This document shows, one piece after another, positions 19,860 to 28,625 of a DNA stretch of 64,000 nt. Every line of letters starts with the position of its first letter. Within the stretch, counting starts at the first letter, position 1. The stretch is from Phycisphaerales bacterium UBA5793. GTDB taxonomy: Bacteria > Planctomycetota > Phycisphaerae > Phycisphaerales > UBA5793. A model generated the notes under the pieces. That model saw only the letters and a program-made list of their open reading frames with translations. It searched no databases and was not told the origin of the DNA. The position numbers and the translations under genes are program-made. The DNA is taken from the NCBI GenBank assembly GCA_002418285.1, contig DIDT01000018.1, forward strand, positions 62,001 to 126,000, read 5' to 3'.

Positions 19860-20292
19860 ATGAGCGGGGATGACCGCGTCAAGGGAGTTGCCGGCCGCTG
19901 GCGGCTCTCGTGGAAGACCGCGCTGCTCGTGTTGTCGATTCTGCTGAACCTCGTGCTGTCCGCTCTCGTGGTACAGCAAGTGATTTACTACGCGTACTCA
20001 CCGGTGATGCGGCCACCGAGGTTTGACGCTTCGATTGTGGCTGCATCGGTTTCTCCAGACGGAGACTGCAAACTCTACGCCTTCATGCTGTATGGCAAAT
20101 GCACTCGAGCAATACGACCACCTCTGGGTCCGGCTCGAGAGGCGTGATGGGTCGTTCAAGACCCTCGTTGATGATCGGAGTGTCGAGTCAGGTCCTGCGT
20201 CGATCAAGTTCGTCTGGCGGGATGACACGACAGTTGAACTGATCGGCGCTGATTCAGTACCGATTCTCCTGGAGGCCATCGATCAGAGGTAG
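19860..20292 (+). pseudogene. Single-pass membrane protein gene with a frameshift
   Basis: Starts with ATG at 19860 (GAGG just upstream). It encodes a short cytoplasmic leader, one membrane helix (LLVLSILLNLVLSALVV) and an extracytoplasmic part ending SPDGDCKLYAFMLYG. The frame then breaks. If one A of the AAA at 20097-20099 is skipped, translation continues as NALEQYDHLWVRLERRDGSF to a stop at 20292, giving a sensible protein of 143 residues. In the original frame the protein ends after an unlike basic stretch at 20147. This is either a true frameshift mutation or a sequencing/assembly error; a start at 20092 for a separate second gene has no ribosome site. No family is recognised. Confidence 0.55.
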
Positions 20293-20576
20293 GTCTGCGG
20301 ATGCACGGGGTGTATCCAATCCACACGCCTTGGAACTTGTGGTTACTCGCAAGCGGCTCGCCCAACTCGACCGAGGAAACCCCGCTCCTGGTCCAGCAAT
20401 GATCGTGCATGTGGCGATGTCAGCCAGAGACTTGGTGACTGGTTCCGTGATGGACGATCCAGAATCGGAGACGATCACAGGCCGTGGCGAGAAACCCGTG
20501 GACCTGCCGCATGTCGAGAATGTTATGGCAAAGCACGGTTCGGAGGTCCGCGCCTGGCGATTCGTGTGACGAAGCC
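20293..20576. other. Intergenic stretch, no convincing gene
   Basis: Short open frames exist on both strands (for example 20330-20569 on plus), but none has a ribosome site or a protein-like sequence. No terminator or repeat is seen. Confidence 0.45.
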
Positions 20577-20888
20577 TCAGCCTTGAAGGTCGATGTGCAA
20601 CCGCTCTTCGCCGTCGGCCCGCGACTCGTCGCTCATCTTCTCTTCGTGGTCGATCTGGCGCTGAGCCTTGCGCTTCTCGCGCTGGCGGTGCTCTTCGTCG
20701 TGTTCATCCAAACCGCGAACGGCTTCGGAACTCTCCATGCCGGGCACGTGGAGATCGACGGCATCTTCGAACCGGCGAGTCTTCTCGTTTCGCTCGCGAT
20801 CGCGCTTGGCGCGGGCCTTGCTCGCAATGTCCTGGGCGGGCACGCCGCCGGCCAGTCCCGACTGGATGGGTCCGCCAATCTGGCTCAT
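20577..20888 (-). CDS. Small highly charged protein, unknown function
   Basis: A 103-residue soluble protein that begins MSQIGGPIQSGLAGGVPAQ. It continues with a strongly basic and acidic helical middle (KARAKRDRERNEKTRRFED) and ends HIDLQG. The valine-aspartate segment DAVDLHVPGMESSEAVRGL sits in the centre. I have seen small planctomycete proteins with the same plan (MSQI-x-GP-I... ending in HIDL) but no function is known for them. It lies 58 bases beyond the end of the phosphatase gene on the same strand, so co-transcription is possible. No ribosome site is obvious. Confidence 0.6.
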   Translation of the reverse strand: MSQIGGPIQSGLAGGVPAQDIASKARAKRDRERNEKTRRFEDAVDLHVPGMESSEAVRGLDEHDEEHRQREKRKAQRQIDHEEKMSDESRADGEERLHIDLQG

Positions 20889-20946
20889 GTTGTTTTGATC
20901 GGCGCAGGGCGGGGCCAGCCATGAGGGATACCTGCCCGCAGAATGG

Positions 20947-22542
20947 CTATGGGGCGAGGATACGCGTCACAACCAGCGTAATGTCGTCGTATTGAGGGTT
21001 GAGCCCGACGAATCGCCGCACGTCCCAGAGGATGTGGTTGAGAATCAGCGACGCCGTCGCCTCCCCCACCAGTTCAAACGACTGCGTCACGGCGCGGCAC
21101 AGGCGTTCGCGGCCGTAGCGTTGGCGATCGTAGTTCTGGGCGTCGGTCAGACCATCACTGTAGATGACCAGTACATCACCAGGCATCAGATCAAACAGCC
21201 CCTTCTCATACGCTGCCGTGCGGTCGATGCCGAGCACGGGGCCGCCGGCGCGCAGATCTCGAAACGCCTCATCGGGCTTGTCGCGCAGGTGGGGGCGAAA
21301 GACAAACGGCGGATCGTGTCCCGCATTGGTGTAGGTCAGGCGCAGAGCCTTCATGTCGATCACGCCGTACCAGACGGTGGCGAACTCATGCTCGTGCGTG
21401 TCGTCGACAAGCGCGCGGTTGCTGCGGGCCATGATCTCGTTGATGTCGTAGATGTCGGTGGCATGGGCTCGGAGGCTGGCGCGGACGGAGGCCATGAGCA
21501 GCGCTGCCGGAACACCCTTGCCCACCACATCACCCAGCGAAATCCCGAGATTGCGGCCAAGGTCGATGAAGTCATAGAAGTCGCCGCCAAGCTCGAGTGA
21601 GGGGATGCAGCGCGCTGCGACGTCCAGACCCGGGACGACCGGCATGCGCTGCGGCAGCATGCGCCGCTGCACATTGGAGGCGAGATCGACCTGCCGCTTC
21701 ACCTCGCGGGCGCTGCGCTGATCTTCGATGAGGCGCGTGTTGGCGATGGCCGTGGCGACCTGCTGGGCCGAGGCTCGCATCAGGTTGCGGTCGAATTCGC
21801 TGAACCGCCGCAATTCACCGGTGTAAAGCCGCATTACACCCACGGGTTTCCCGCGGAAGATCAGGCCCGTGGAGAGAAAGCTGCACAGCCCCTCGTCCCG
21901 AACCAGGTCGGGAAAGCGAATGCGCTCATCCGTGGAGAGATCTTCGACGTAGACCACTTCGCCCGCCAGCGAGCGAGTGTCGAGTTCACTTTCGTGAGCG
22001 AAGATCGGTCCCTTGGCGAAATACTTCTCACTGAGGTTGACGCTGGCGCGGAGGACCAGTTCATCGGTGGCCGGATTGAAGAGACGAATGGAGCCCGCCT
22101 TCACATCCATGACTTCGATCGCCAACCGCAGCGCGCATTGCAGGATGGATTCAAGATCGCCGATTCCGGACAATGCGCCGGATATCTGGTAGACGGCCTT
22201 GAGTTCGGCGATGCGATGCGCCAACTGGTCCTCCCGCTGACTGAGCGTCGTGCCCAGTGTGGCGATGGACTGCAGAAGGGAGCGGACCGCGTCGCGCGAC
22301 ACGCCGGTGCCCGCATCCAGCCCGCGTGCCACGAGCCATAGCTGCGCCCCTGCCGGTCCAGTGAACTCGACGACGATCGAGGCTTTGTCGTGAGCGGCGG
22401 GTGTGGTCCCTGCCACCACCTCGATGTGTAACCCGAGAGCAGCAGAAAGCCGCTCTGCGACGGCCCGGAGCAGCACCGCTGGCTGGCAAGACGCCGCTGC
22501 GTTGGCTTGGTATGTAGACGAACTTGGATCGCGATTGGGCAT
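20947..22542 (-). CDS. GAF domain-containing SpoIIE/PP2C-type serine phosphatase
   Basis: 531 residues. A variable N-terminal region (1-105) is followed by a coiled linker, a GAF sensory domain at about 110-270, and a C-terminal PP2C/SpoIIE (RsbU-like) phosphatase domain. The metal-binding aspartates are seen in GGDFYDFIDL, SLGDVVGKGVPAALLM, SDGLTDAQN and DDITLVV. Such enzymes dephosphorylate anti-anti-sigma or receiver proteins in partner-switching stress signalling. No anti-sigma factor or antagonist gene is adjacent, so the partner is elsewhere. The ATG at 22542 lacks a clear ribosome site but is the only start before the conserved region that gives a sensible N-terminus. Confidence 0.9.
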   Translation of the reverse strand: MPNRDPSSSTYQANAAASCQPAVLLRAVAERLSAALGLHIEVVAGTTPAAHDKASIVVEFTGPAGAQLWLVARGLDAGTGVSRDAVRSLLQSIATLGTTLSQREDQLAHRIAELKAVYQISGALSGIGDLESILQCALRLAIEVMDVKAGSIRLFNPATDELVLRASVNLSEKYFAKGPIFAHESELDTRSLAGEVVYVEDLSTDERIRFPDLVRDEGLCSFLSTGLIFRGKPVGVMRLYTGELRRFSEFDRNLMRASAQQVATAIANTRLIEDQRSAREVKRQVDLASNVQRRMLPQRMPVVPGLDVAARCIPSLELGGDFYDFIDLGRNLGISLGDVVGKGVPAALLMASVRASLRAHATDIYDINEIMARSNRALVDDTHEHEFATVWYGVIDMKALRLTYTNAGHDPPFVFRPHLRDKPDEAFRDLRAGGPVLGIDRTAAYEKGLFDLMPGDVLVIYSDGLTDAQNYDRQRYGRERLCRAVTQSFELVGEATASLILNHILWDVRRFVGLNPQYDDITLVVTRILAP

Positions 22543-22886
22543 GGAGAGGGAATCGGGGAACGTGGGGGGACGGGCAATCTTAGCGATACCGCACAGATGA
22601 TCGGACTTTGGGGGCTGGATTCGGCAATCGGGACGTAAGCCCTACTAATCGCTGGATTTGAGTGTTGGAGTGCGGCTGGATTGCCGCTTCGGGCGGTTCG
22701 GCGGACCCGACTGCGCCGCCTACAATCGCGACCGCGCCGCGTCCGGGGCAATCGGCGACAAGCCGACGCACCCGTTTGGTCGATGGAGCATCGGCGCGGT
22801 TCTTGTTCGAACGAGGGGACGCAGGGCTGAAGGCAGCATTCTGGCGACCCTCGAGGCCCTGACCCCCTGGATCTGAGGATTACTCC
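22543..22886. other. Divergent intergenic region before ugd
   Basis: About 340 bases between the divergent phosphatase and UDP-glucose dehydrogenase genes. TACAAT at 22721-22726 could be a -10 element for ugd, but no matching -35 is apparent. No gene, terminator or repeat is recognised. Confidence 0.4.
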
Positions 22887-24218
22887 ATGCGTCTCACGAT
22901 GGTCGGCACCGGATACGTCGGGCTCGTCACCGGCACCTGCTTCGCCAACACCGGCAACAAGGTCACCTGCCTGGACGTCGATGCCGCCAAGATCGAGCGG
23001 CTCAACCAGGGCGAAGTGCCGATCTACGAGCCAGGTCTCGATGAACTTATCCAACGAAACGTCGCGGCGGGCCGCTTGTACTTCACCACCGACGCCGAAA
23101 AGGCCTACGCCCAGGCGGATGTCATCTTCATTTGCGTCGGCACGCCCTCCGACGCTCACGGTAAGGCGGATCTCAAGTTCGTCCGATCGGCGGCCGAGGC
23201 GATTGCCTCCGCGATCAACGCCCTCGGGCCGGATCAGAAGCCCAAGACCGTAGTCGTCAAGTCGACGGTTCCCGTCGGCACGACATTCATGGTCCGCGAC
23301 ATCATTCGCAGCAAGACGGACTACCCCTTCAACATTGCCAACAACCCCGAGTTCCTCAAGGAAGGCGATGCCATCAACGACTTCAACAAGCCCGACCGCG
23401 TCGTTTGCGGCGTCGAGGTTGACGAAGTCGGCGAGATGATGAAAGACCTGTACGACCCGTTCGTGCGGCAGGGCAATCCGATCTACATCATGGATGTGCC
23501 TTCCAGTGAGATGGTTAAGTACGCCTCGAACGCAATGCTCGCAACGAAGATTTCCTTTATCAACGAGATCGCCAGCCTGTGCGACGCATACGGCGCCAAC
23601 GTCAATCGCGTGCGCGAGGGCATGTGCTCGGATGCCCGCATCGGCAATCAGTTCCTCTATCCCGGACTCGGTTACGGCGGTTCGTGCTTCCCCAAGGACA
23701 CGCTGGCCTGCATCTCAATGGGCCAGTCCGTCGGCGTGCCGACCAAATTGCTCCAGGCCGTGCACGATGTGAACCAGGAGCAGCGAGCCCTTTTCTTCCG
23801 CAAAATCGCCAGTGAGTTCAAAGGCGATCTGGCGGGCAGGAAATTCGCCTTCTGGGGTCTGGCATTCAAGCCGCGCACCGATGACATCCGCGAAGCTCCG
23901 GCGATCACGCTCATCAAGTGGATCACGGAGAAAGGCGGCAAGGTCCGCGCCTTCGATCGCGTGGCGGCCAGGAACACCAAGCAGGAGTTGGGAAGCAAGC
24001 TGGAGATCGCCGAGGACATGTACCAGTGCCTCGAAGGCGCCGATGCCTTGGTCATCTGCACGGACTGGGATGAGTTCAAGAATCCGGACTGGGACACGAT
24101 GAAGGCGAACCTCAAGCAGCCGCTGGTCTTCGACGGCCGCAACCTTTACCGCCGTCCGCATCTGGCTGAACTGGGCTTCACGTACGTTTCGATAGGCCGG
24201 CATCCGGTTCGGCCGTAG
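22887..24218 (+). CDS. ugd: UDP-glucose 6-dehydrogenase
   Basis: A 443-residue enzyme that oxidises UDP-glucose (or a similar UDP-hexose) to the uronic acid with two NAD+. It has an N-terminal Rossmann fold (MVGTGYVGLVTGTCFANTG), NNPEFLKEGDAINDF, the catalytic cysteine Cys267 in GYGGSCFPKD, and a C-terminal UDP-binding domain beginning near GRKFAFWGLAFKPRTDDIREAPA. GAGGATT is a plausible ribosome site. UDP-glucuronate feeds acidic exopolysaccharide or glycolipid synthesis, which fits the glycosyltransferase and sulfotransferase genes some kilobases downstream. Confidence 0.95.
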   Translation: MRLTMVGTGYVGLVTGTCFANTGNKVTCLDVDAAKIERLNQGEVPIYEPGLDELIQRNVAAGRLYFTTDAEKAYAQADVIFICVGTPSDAHGKADLKFVRSAAEAIASAINALGPDQKPKTVVVKSTVPVGTTFMVRDIIRSKTDYPFNIANNPEFLKEGDAINDFNKPDRVVCGVEVDEVGEMMKDLYDPFVRQGNPIYIMDVPSSEMVKYASNAMLATKISFINEIASLCDAYGANVNRVREGMCSDARIGNQFLYPGLGYGGSCFPKDTLACISMGQSVGVPTKLLQAVHDVNQEQRALFFRKIASEFKGDLAGRKFAFWGLAFKPRTDDIREAPAITLIKWITEKGGKVRAFDRVAARNTKQELGSKLEIAEDMYQCLEGADALVICTDWDEFKNPDWDTMKANLKQPLVFDGRNLYRRPHLAELGFTYVSIGRHPVRP

Positions 24219-24293
24219 CAATCGCCAGGCACGGCTTGAGACTGCGGAGAAGCCGCGAGAATCAGTCGTCTCGGGTGTTTACCCTGCTGGGCG

Positions 24294-25670
24294 ATGTGGG
24301 ACTGGTTTCGACGACGCAAACTCCGCAAAGGATTCTGGCAATTTGTCAGGGATCCCCGGTACCGAGCGCGGGCAGCCGCGCGGCTTCAGGCGTGGAGTGA
24401 TCGCTTAGACCAAACAGTTGTACTCAGCGACGCTGAAATCCCTGATCGCATCAGGGATCTCTGGAACCCCGGTGTCGCACGCGAAGCGGAACTCGATCTG
24501 ACCCAGCAAGGCGCACGGGCGCTGCAGCAGCTGCTGGCGGCGCTGACCGAATATGACTTCCACCCGGTGCCCATCGGGAAGCGATGGAACAATGGCCCAC
24601 CATTAGAGCGCATCCTGCAAATCGTTGCGAAGATTGGCCATGCAGATGCAGTTACCGCAATTGAGCCGTTTCTGCGCCATCAGGAACCCGAGTTCCGCCA
24701 ATACGCGGCGCACGCCATCGGGGAGATCGGGGCTCCGAACTGTGTCGAGCCGATTCGTCGTGCGCTTCGCGATCCCGACAAGCACGTGCGAAGGTGGGCG
24801 TTGTTGGGGATTCACGGCGGGCTACGCGAGGAGCGAACTGATACCGAGTTCGCGACGGCGATCTTTGGCGACATCGCAGAGTTGGTGCTGGGGGTGGATC
24901 GAGCGTTTGATGACCCGGTCTATTCGATCCTTCTGATGATCGATGGCAAGCGCGCTGCGGATCTGCTGCTCGACGAACAGGTATTCAATGCCCAGCGTCG
25001 CGACCTGCCCGAAGTCATTCAGGCATGTGGAAACCAGCATGTCGAGATCCCGGGGGCTTTGCTTAAAAAAATTATGGCCGAGATCAAAGACCGCGTGGAG
25101 GAGTACCCGTTCAAATACACTTACGGAGCCTGTCTGATGGCCCTGGCGCGCCAAAAAGACTCAGACGCTGAATCCTTGGCACGAGAAGCGGCAGATTGGG
25201 GGCTGGAACGGGTCAGCGAAGATGCCGCCACGGCGATCGTGGCGTGCGAAGGTATCGAAGACCTTGGCGAGTACCTGTGGCGACGAGAGACAGAACGAGG
25301 ATTCCAGAATCTCAACAAGCCCACGCGAGTTGCACTTGCCTGCCTGGCATTCGACGCAGAGGTCTGCAATGGCGGTCTGGCCCAATCCTATGCGAACCTG
25401 TATGGCGTGCATGCAAGGATCGCGCTGGAGGGCTTCCGAACCATTGGTGCAACTGAAGCGGCCCGGATTCTGGAGGAGTCAATGCGCTTGTTCGGCCCAG
25501 ATGGGCCCTCCGAAGATGAGGCGGCTCTCGTCAAGCAACTCTCCAATCTACCAGAATCCGCATTCGAGGCGATGGAACCGCTGAACAGCGCCTATTACAA
25601 AGTGGATCACAAGGCGAGGACACTCCGATTGCTGTTTGTCGCCGAGCACGCCCGTGAGATCCTTGAGTGA
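24294..25670 (+). CDS. HEAT-repeat protein with C-terminal DMP19-like domain
   Basis: 458 residues. The first part is basic (WFRRRKLRKGF). Residues about 95-180 are helical repeats of HEAT type (DAVTAIEPFLRHQEPEFRQYA, then ALRDPDKHVRRWALLGIHGG). The last 120 residues match the DMP19/DUF4375 pattern (VCNGGLAQSYANLYG, then GFRTIGATEAARILEESMRLF). DMP19 from Neisseria is a DNA-mimic protein that binds a transcription regulator, but most members of the domain are uncharacterised. It is a cytoplasmic protein with no signal peptide. TACCCT lies eight bases before the ATG and no ribosome site is seen. Function unknown; a protein-binding or immunity role is possible. Confidence 0.7.
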   Translation: MWDWFRRRKLRKGFWQFVRDPRYRARAAARLQAWSDRLDQTVVLSDAEIPDRIRDLWNPGVAREAELDLTQQGARALQQLLAALTEYDFHPVPIGKRWNNGPPLERILQIVAKIGHADAVTAIEPFLRHQEPEFRQYAAHAIGEIGAPNCVEPIRRALRDPDKHVRRWALLGIHGGLREERTDTEFATAIFGDIAELVLGVDRAFDDPVYSILLMIDGKRAADLLLDEQVFNAQRRDLPEVIQACGNQHVEIPGALLKKIMAEIKDRVEEYPFKYTYGACLMALARQKDSDAESLAREAADWGLERVSEDAATAIVACEGIEDLGEYLWRRETERGFQNLNKPTRVALACLAFDAEVCNGGLAQSYANLYGVHARIALEGFRTIGATEAARILEESMRLFGPDGPSEDEAALVKQLSNLPESAFEAMEPLNSAYYKVDHKARTLRLLFVAEHAREILE

Positions 25671-25701
25671 TCGGGCCATTCTCCGGGCCACGCGAGTCGC
25701 A

Positions 25702-25713
25702 TATACTGCCGCC
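25702..25713 (+). promoter_or_regulatory. -10 box placed for a leaderless transcript
   Basis: TATACT at 25702-25707 ends exactly six bases before the ATG at 25714, with no ribosome site between. The same spacing is seen before three other genes in the window. No strong -35 element is visible. Confidence 0.45.
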
Positions 25714-26091
25714 ATGCAGCGGATCATTCGAACTTTCGGGGTGGTGTTTGTTCTCGGGGCTCTGCTCGCGCTGACGCCGGCTGGCTGGGCGCAGGAGGGG
25801 CATGAGGCACCCGATGAGACGCACAGCGCGAATCAGGAAACGCACGCTGCCGGTCAGGAAGGTCACGGCGCTGGTGGCCACGAAGCCGACGCCGGCATGC
25901 AGGCGGCCGAGAAACTCGCCGTCGAGGCCCCGCCTTCGTGGTACAGCAAGGTGATCATCGGCTCAGTGGTGCTCTTCGTCCTCGCTGCGACGCTCGGATC
26001 CGTCGCCGTCCTCACCAAAGCCCCCGAACCGCAGGAGCCGGACCATCACGATGACCACGGCCACGACCACGGCGGGCACGGGCATCACTGA
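25714..26091 (+). CDS. Small histidine-rich membrane protein
   Basis: 125 residues: an N-terminal signal peptide or anchor (VVFVLGALLALTPAGWAQ), a His/Glu-rich segment (EGHEAPDETHSANQETHAAG and following), one membrane helix near residues 85-105 (VIIGSVVLFVLAATLGSVAVL), and a C-terminal tail with many His and Asp residues. Histidine-rich ends of this kind suggest metal binding. The ATG at 25714 begins the signal peptide; the frame is open to 25636 but overlaps the previous gene. Its last 41 bases also encode the start of the methyltransferase in another frame. No homologous family is recognised. Confidence 0.65.
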   Translation: MQRIIRTFGVVFVLGALLALTPAGWAQEGHEAPDETHSANQETHAAGQEGHGAGGHEADAGMQAAEKLAVEAPPSWYSKVIIGSVVLFVLAATLGSVAVLTKAPEPQEPDHHDDHGHDHGGHGHH

Positions 26092-26845
26092 TCCGCCGTC
26101 GCTCGACACGGTCCATCAATGCGACAATCTGAATCTGCTGCGCCGGCTTGGGGCAGGCACTGTCGATCTGATCTACATTGATCCGCCGTTCAACACCGGC
26201 AAGCAGCAGCGGGGAACCAACCGGTCCGACGATGAACTTGAGGAGCCGTCCCGCTACGCCGACTCTTGGCCGACGATGTCGGACTACCTCTCATTCATAC
26301 GGCCGCGCCTGATGGAGATGCATCGGATTCTCAAGCCGTCCGGCTCCATGCTGCTCCACTGCGACTGGCGCTCCAGCCATCACCTGCGGCTGCTGCTGGA
26401 TGAGATCTTCGGCGCTGAGTGCTTCGTGAATCACCTCATCTGGTCCTACGGGCTTGGCGGCTCCTCGCCGCGCCGCTTTGCCCGCAAGCACGATGACATC
26501 CTCTTCTACGGCAGGAGTGAGGCTTACTACTTTGAGCCGCCACGCATTCCCGCGACCAGTGCCCGGATGCGTGGCCAGACGAAGAAGGCGACGGACGTTC
26601 TCGACATTCCATCCATCAACAACATGGCCGCCGAGCGCACGGGCTATCCGACGCAGAAGCCGCTGGCGCTGCTCGAAGTGCTCATCGAGGCGTGCTGCCC
26701 GGCTGATGGAGTCGTTGCTGATTTCTTCTGTGGCAGTGGGACTACACTGGTCGCCGCGGCGAACTTGGGTCGGCGCTGGATCGGGTGTGATGTTTCAGCC
26801 GAGGCGGTGAAGATCGTCCAGCAGCGGCTGGGTCAATCGAGATAG
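26051..26845 (+). CDS. Solitary site-specific DNA methyltransferase, beta class
   Basis: A 264-residue amino-methyltransferase (N6-adenine or N4-cytosine). The catalytic motif IV, DPPF (44-47, in LIYIDPPFNTGKQQ), precedes the AdoMet-binding motif FCGSGT (226-231), which defines the beta class. No other start codon occurs before motif IV, so the ATG at 26051 must be used. It overlaps the preceding gene by 41 bases and gives a threonine-rich leader. No restriction endonuclease gene is adjacent, so it looks like an orphan methylase. It converges on the phosphodiesterase gene with a 13-base overlap of the two 3' ends. The recognition site is unknown. Confidence 0.88.
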   Translation: MTTATTTAGTGITDPPSLDTVHQCDNLNLLRRLGAGTVDLIYIDPPFNTGKQQRGTNRSDDELEEPSRYADSWPTMSDYLSFIRPRLMEMHRILKPSGSMLLHCDWRSSHHLRLLLDEIFGAECFVNHLIWSYGLGGSSPRRFARKHDDILFYGRSEAYYFEPPRIPATSARMRGQTKKATDVLDIPSINNMAAERTGYPTQKPLALLEVLIEACCPADGVVADFFCGSGTTLVAAANLGRRWIGCDVSAEAVKIVQQRLGQSR

Positions 26846-28554
26846 CCGAGGCCGCGCAGTCGATCGACGAGAACCTGCTCTTCATCTTCGTTGAAGACAT
26901 CCTGACCTTCGCCCCAGCCCTTACCTTCCTGCGAAGAGGAGCCGGCGTAAGTGATCTCGTGACTCGCGAGCCACTCGTCGCTGAATGCCTCACGGATGAA
27001 TGTGCCGTCCATGTCGCTGGGAATCGGCAAGCCCATGTAGCCCAGCACGGTCGGCACGACGCTAAAGATATCCGTCGTCACATCGGGGTTGTGCTTGATC
27101 CCCGGACCGCACGCGAGGAAGCAGCCTTCCATGCGGTGCATGCCTGATCCGGTCTTCCAGTCGGCCTTGCGAAACTCCCCCTTGCCCAGCGAGAAGTCTG
27201 CAATCCACTCGCCATTGTCGAGAAAGAAGACGATGTCGGGTGCCCGCTCGACGTACTTGCCGGTGTAGACGTCTTCGCGCACTTCGACATGCGAGAGCAT
27301 CGGCTTGCCGGTTTCCGGGTGGCGAATCTCGCGCAGCGCTTCGATGACTTCGTTGCGCACCTTCTCGTAGTCCTTTGGGTCGATGCAGCCGTGATCGACG
27401 TGTGATCCGTAGAGCCGGCGACCCTTGACGTTGAGATACAACCCGCCCTCGGTGTTGCTGGCCATGTACGCTTTGGTCTTCTCCCAGTCGACCGACTCGT
27501 AGAACACGTCGTAGAAGGTGCGAGCTGTGGCAGATTGCCGATCGGCGGCCTTCCTGGCCATCTGCTTCTTGGCCCACTGTTGCAGGCCGACGGTCTTGAG
27601 GAACTTGAACCAGATCTTCTTGAGCAGGATGAAGGCCAGCGCCTTGCGGATCTTCATCTGGTTGACGACGAGCAGCCCCTTCTGGGCGAGGAAATTGTTC
27701 ACCATGAACTTGCCGTAGAGCGGACCGAAGCCGTGATCGGAAACGAAGAACACCGTGGTGTCCGGCCCGGCCTTCTCAAGCAACTGCGCGATCATCTTGT
27801 CCTGCTCGCGGTAGAACTCGAGCACCTTGTCCATCACGCTCTGGTCATACTTGCCCGCCTGCTTGAGCTTCTCCCGCTCCGCCGGATCGATGTAGTTCCA
27901 CATCGTGTGCATGATCCGGTCGGTCTCGGTGAAGCAGGGGAAGCACAGTTCCCAGTCCGGATACTGATCCATGAGGTGCAGGCAGTACTTCGTGCGCTGC
28001 CACTCGCACTTGATTTCATCATCGATGAACTGCGTCGGCTTCGAAGCCGAGTACCCCTGCCAGTTGATGGTGATGGTGTACTCGCCGAGTTTGGGTTCAA
28101 GCGTTTGAATGATGTCGCGCGGCCAGGAGAAATCGCCGTGCTTGTGCGGCGAGAGCATGTCCGCCAGGAGCACACCCTTGATCTTCGTGGCCGGGTAACT
28201 GACCGGCACGTTGATGACGATGCTCGTCTTGCCCGCCTCGGAGAGAATCTGCCACAGTGACTTGCCGTCGATTTCTCTCGAGTTGATGATGCGCCGGCTG
28301 ATTTCGACCGCGTTGTTGGCTTTGGTCGGTTTGAAGAAGTCGAACACGCCGTGGTTGCCCGGCTGCTTGCCGGTGGCGAATGAAACCCAGGCCGGGCCGG
28401 TGACGGGCGGGACCGTGCTCATCAGCGTGCCCCAGGATCCGCGATCCATGAGCGACTTGCAGGTGGGCATGACGCCCTGTGCGGCGAGGGGCTTCATGAC
28501 GTCAAACGTCATGCCGTCCAGCCCGATGATCATCACTCGCTGTTTGCTGCTCAT
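26833..28554 (-). CDS. Alkaline-phosphatase-superfamily phosphodiesterase/nucleotide pyrophosphatase
   Basis: A 573-residue protein of the type I phosphodiesterase/nucleotide pyrophosphatase group. The N-terminal metal site is VMIIGLDGMTFDVM. The nucleophile region is STVPPVTGPAWVSFATG (Thr as in NPP enzymes), and later metal ligands occur in FPCFTETDRIMHTMW and FFVSDHGFGP. It has no signal peptide, so a cytoplasmic location or non-classical export is implied. Related enzymes often sit in polysaccharide and glycolipid gene sets, as here beside a glycosyltransferase. GGAGA precedes the ATG. The protein ends LRGLGYLD, the same ending as the other superfamily member at 30060. Confidence 0.85.
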   Translation of the reverse strand: MSSKQRVMIIGLDGMTFDVMKPLAAQGVMPTCKSLMDRGSWGTLMSTVPPVTGPAWVSFATGKQPGNHGVFDFFKPTKANNAVEISRRIINSREIDGKSLWQILSEAGKTSIVINVPVSYPATKIKGVLLADMLSPHKHGDFSWPRDIIQTLEPKLGEYTITINWQGYSASKPTQFIDDEIKCEWQRTKYCLHLMDQYPDWELCFPCFTETDRIMHTMWNYIDPAEREKLKQAGKYDQSVMDKVLEFYREQDKMIAQLLEKAGPDTTVFFVSDHGFGPLYGKFMVNNFLAQKGLLVVNQMKIRKALAFILLKKIWFKFLKTVGLQQWAKKQMARKAADRQSATARTFYDVFYESVDWEKTKAYMASNTEGGLYLNVKGRRLYGSHVDHGCIDPKDYEKVRNEVIEALREIRHPETGKPMLSHVEVREDVYTGKYVERAPDIVFFLDNGEWIADFSLGKGEFRKADWKTGSGMHRMEGCFLACGPGIKHNPDVTTDIFSVVPTVLGYMGLPIPSDMDGTFIREAFSDEWLASHEITYAGSSSQEGKGWGEGQDVFNEDEEQVLVDRLRGLGYLD

Positions 28555-28625
28555 TGGTCTCCGCCTGCGACGATTCTACACGAGTCAGGCCGGGGCAAAG
28601 GCTCGGCGACGCCCCGGTTTCCCCT

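Noticed and set aside
20330..20569. Small plus-strand open frame after the frameshifted gene
   Set aside because: No ribosome site, a non-ATG start and a sequence without protein-like pattern; overlapping frames on the other strand are equally long.
22658..22876. Short open frames before ugd
   Set aside because: Two overlapping frames of similar length, Arg/Gly-rich, no ribosome site; the stretch is better read as a promoter region.
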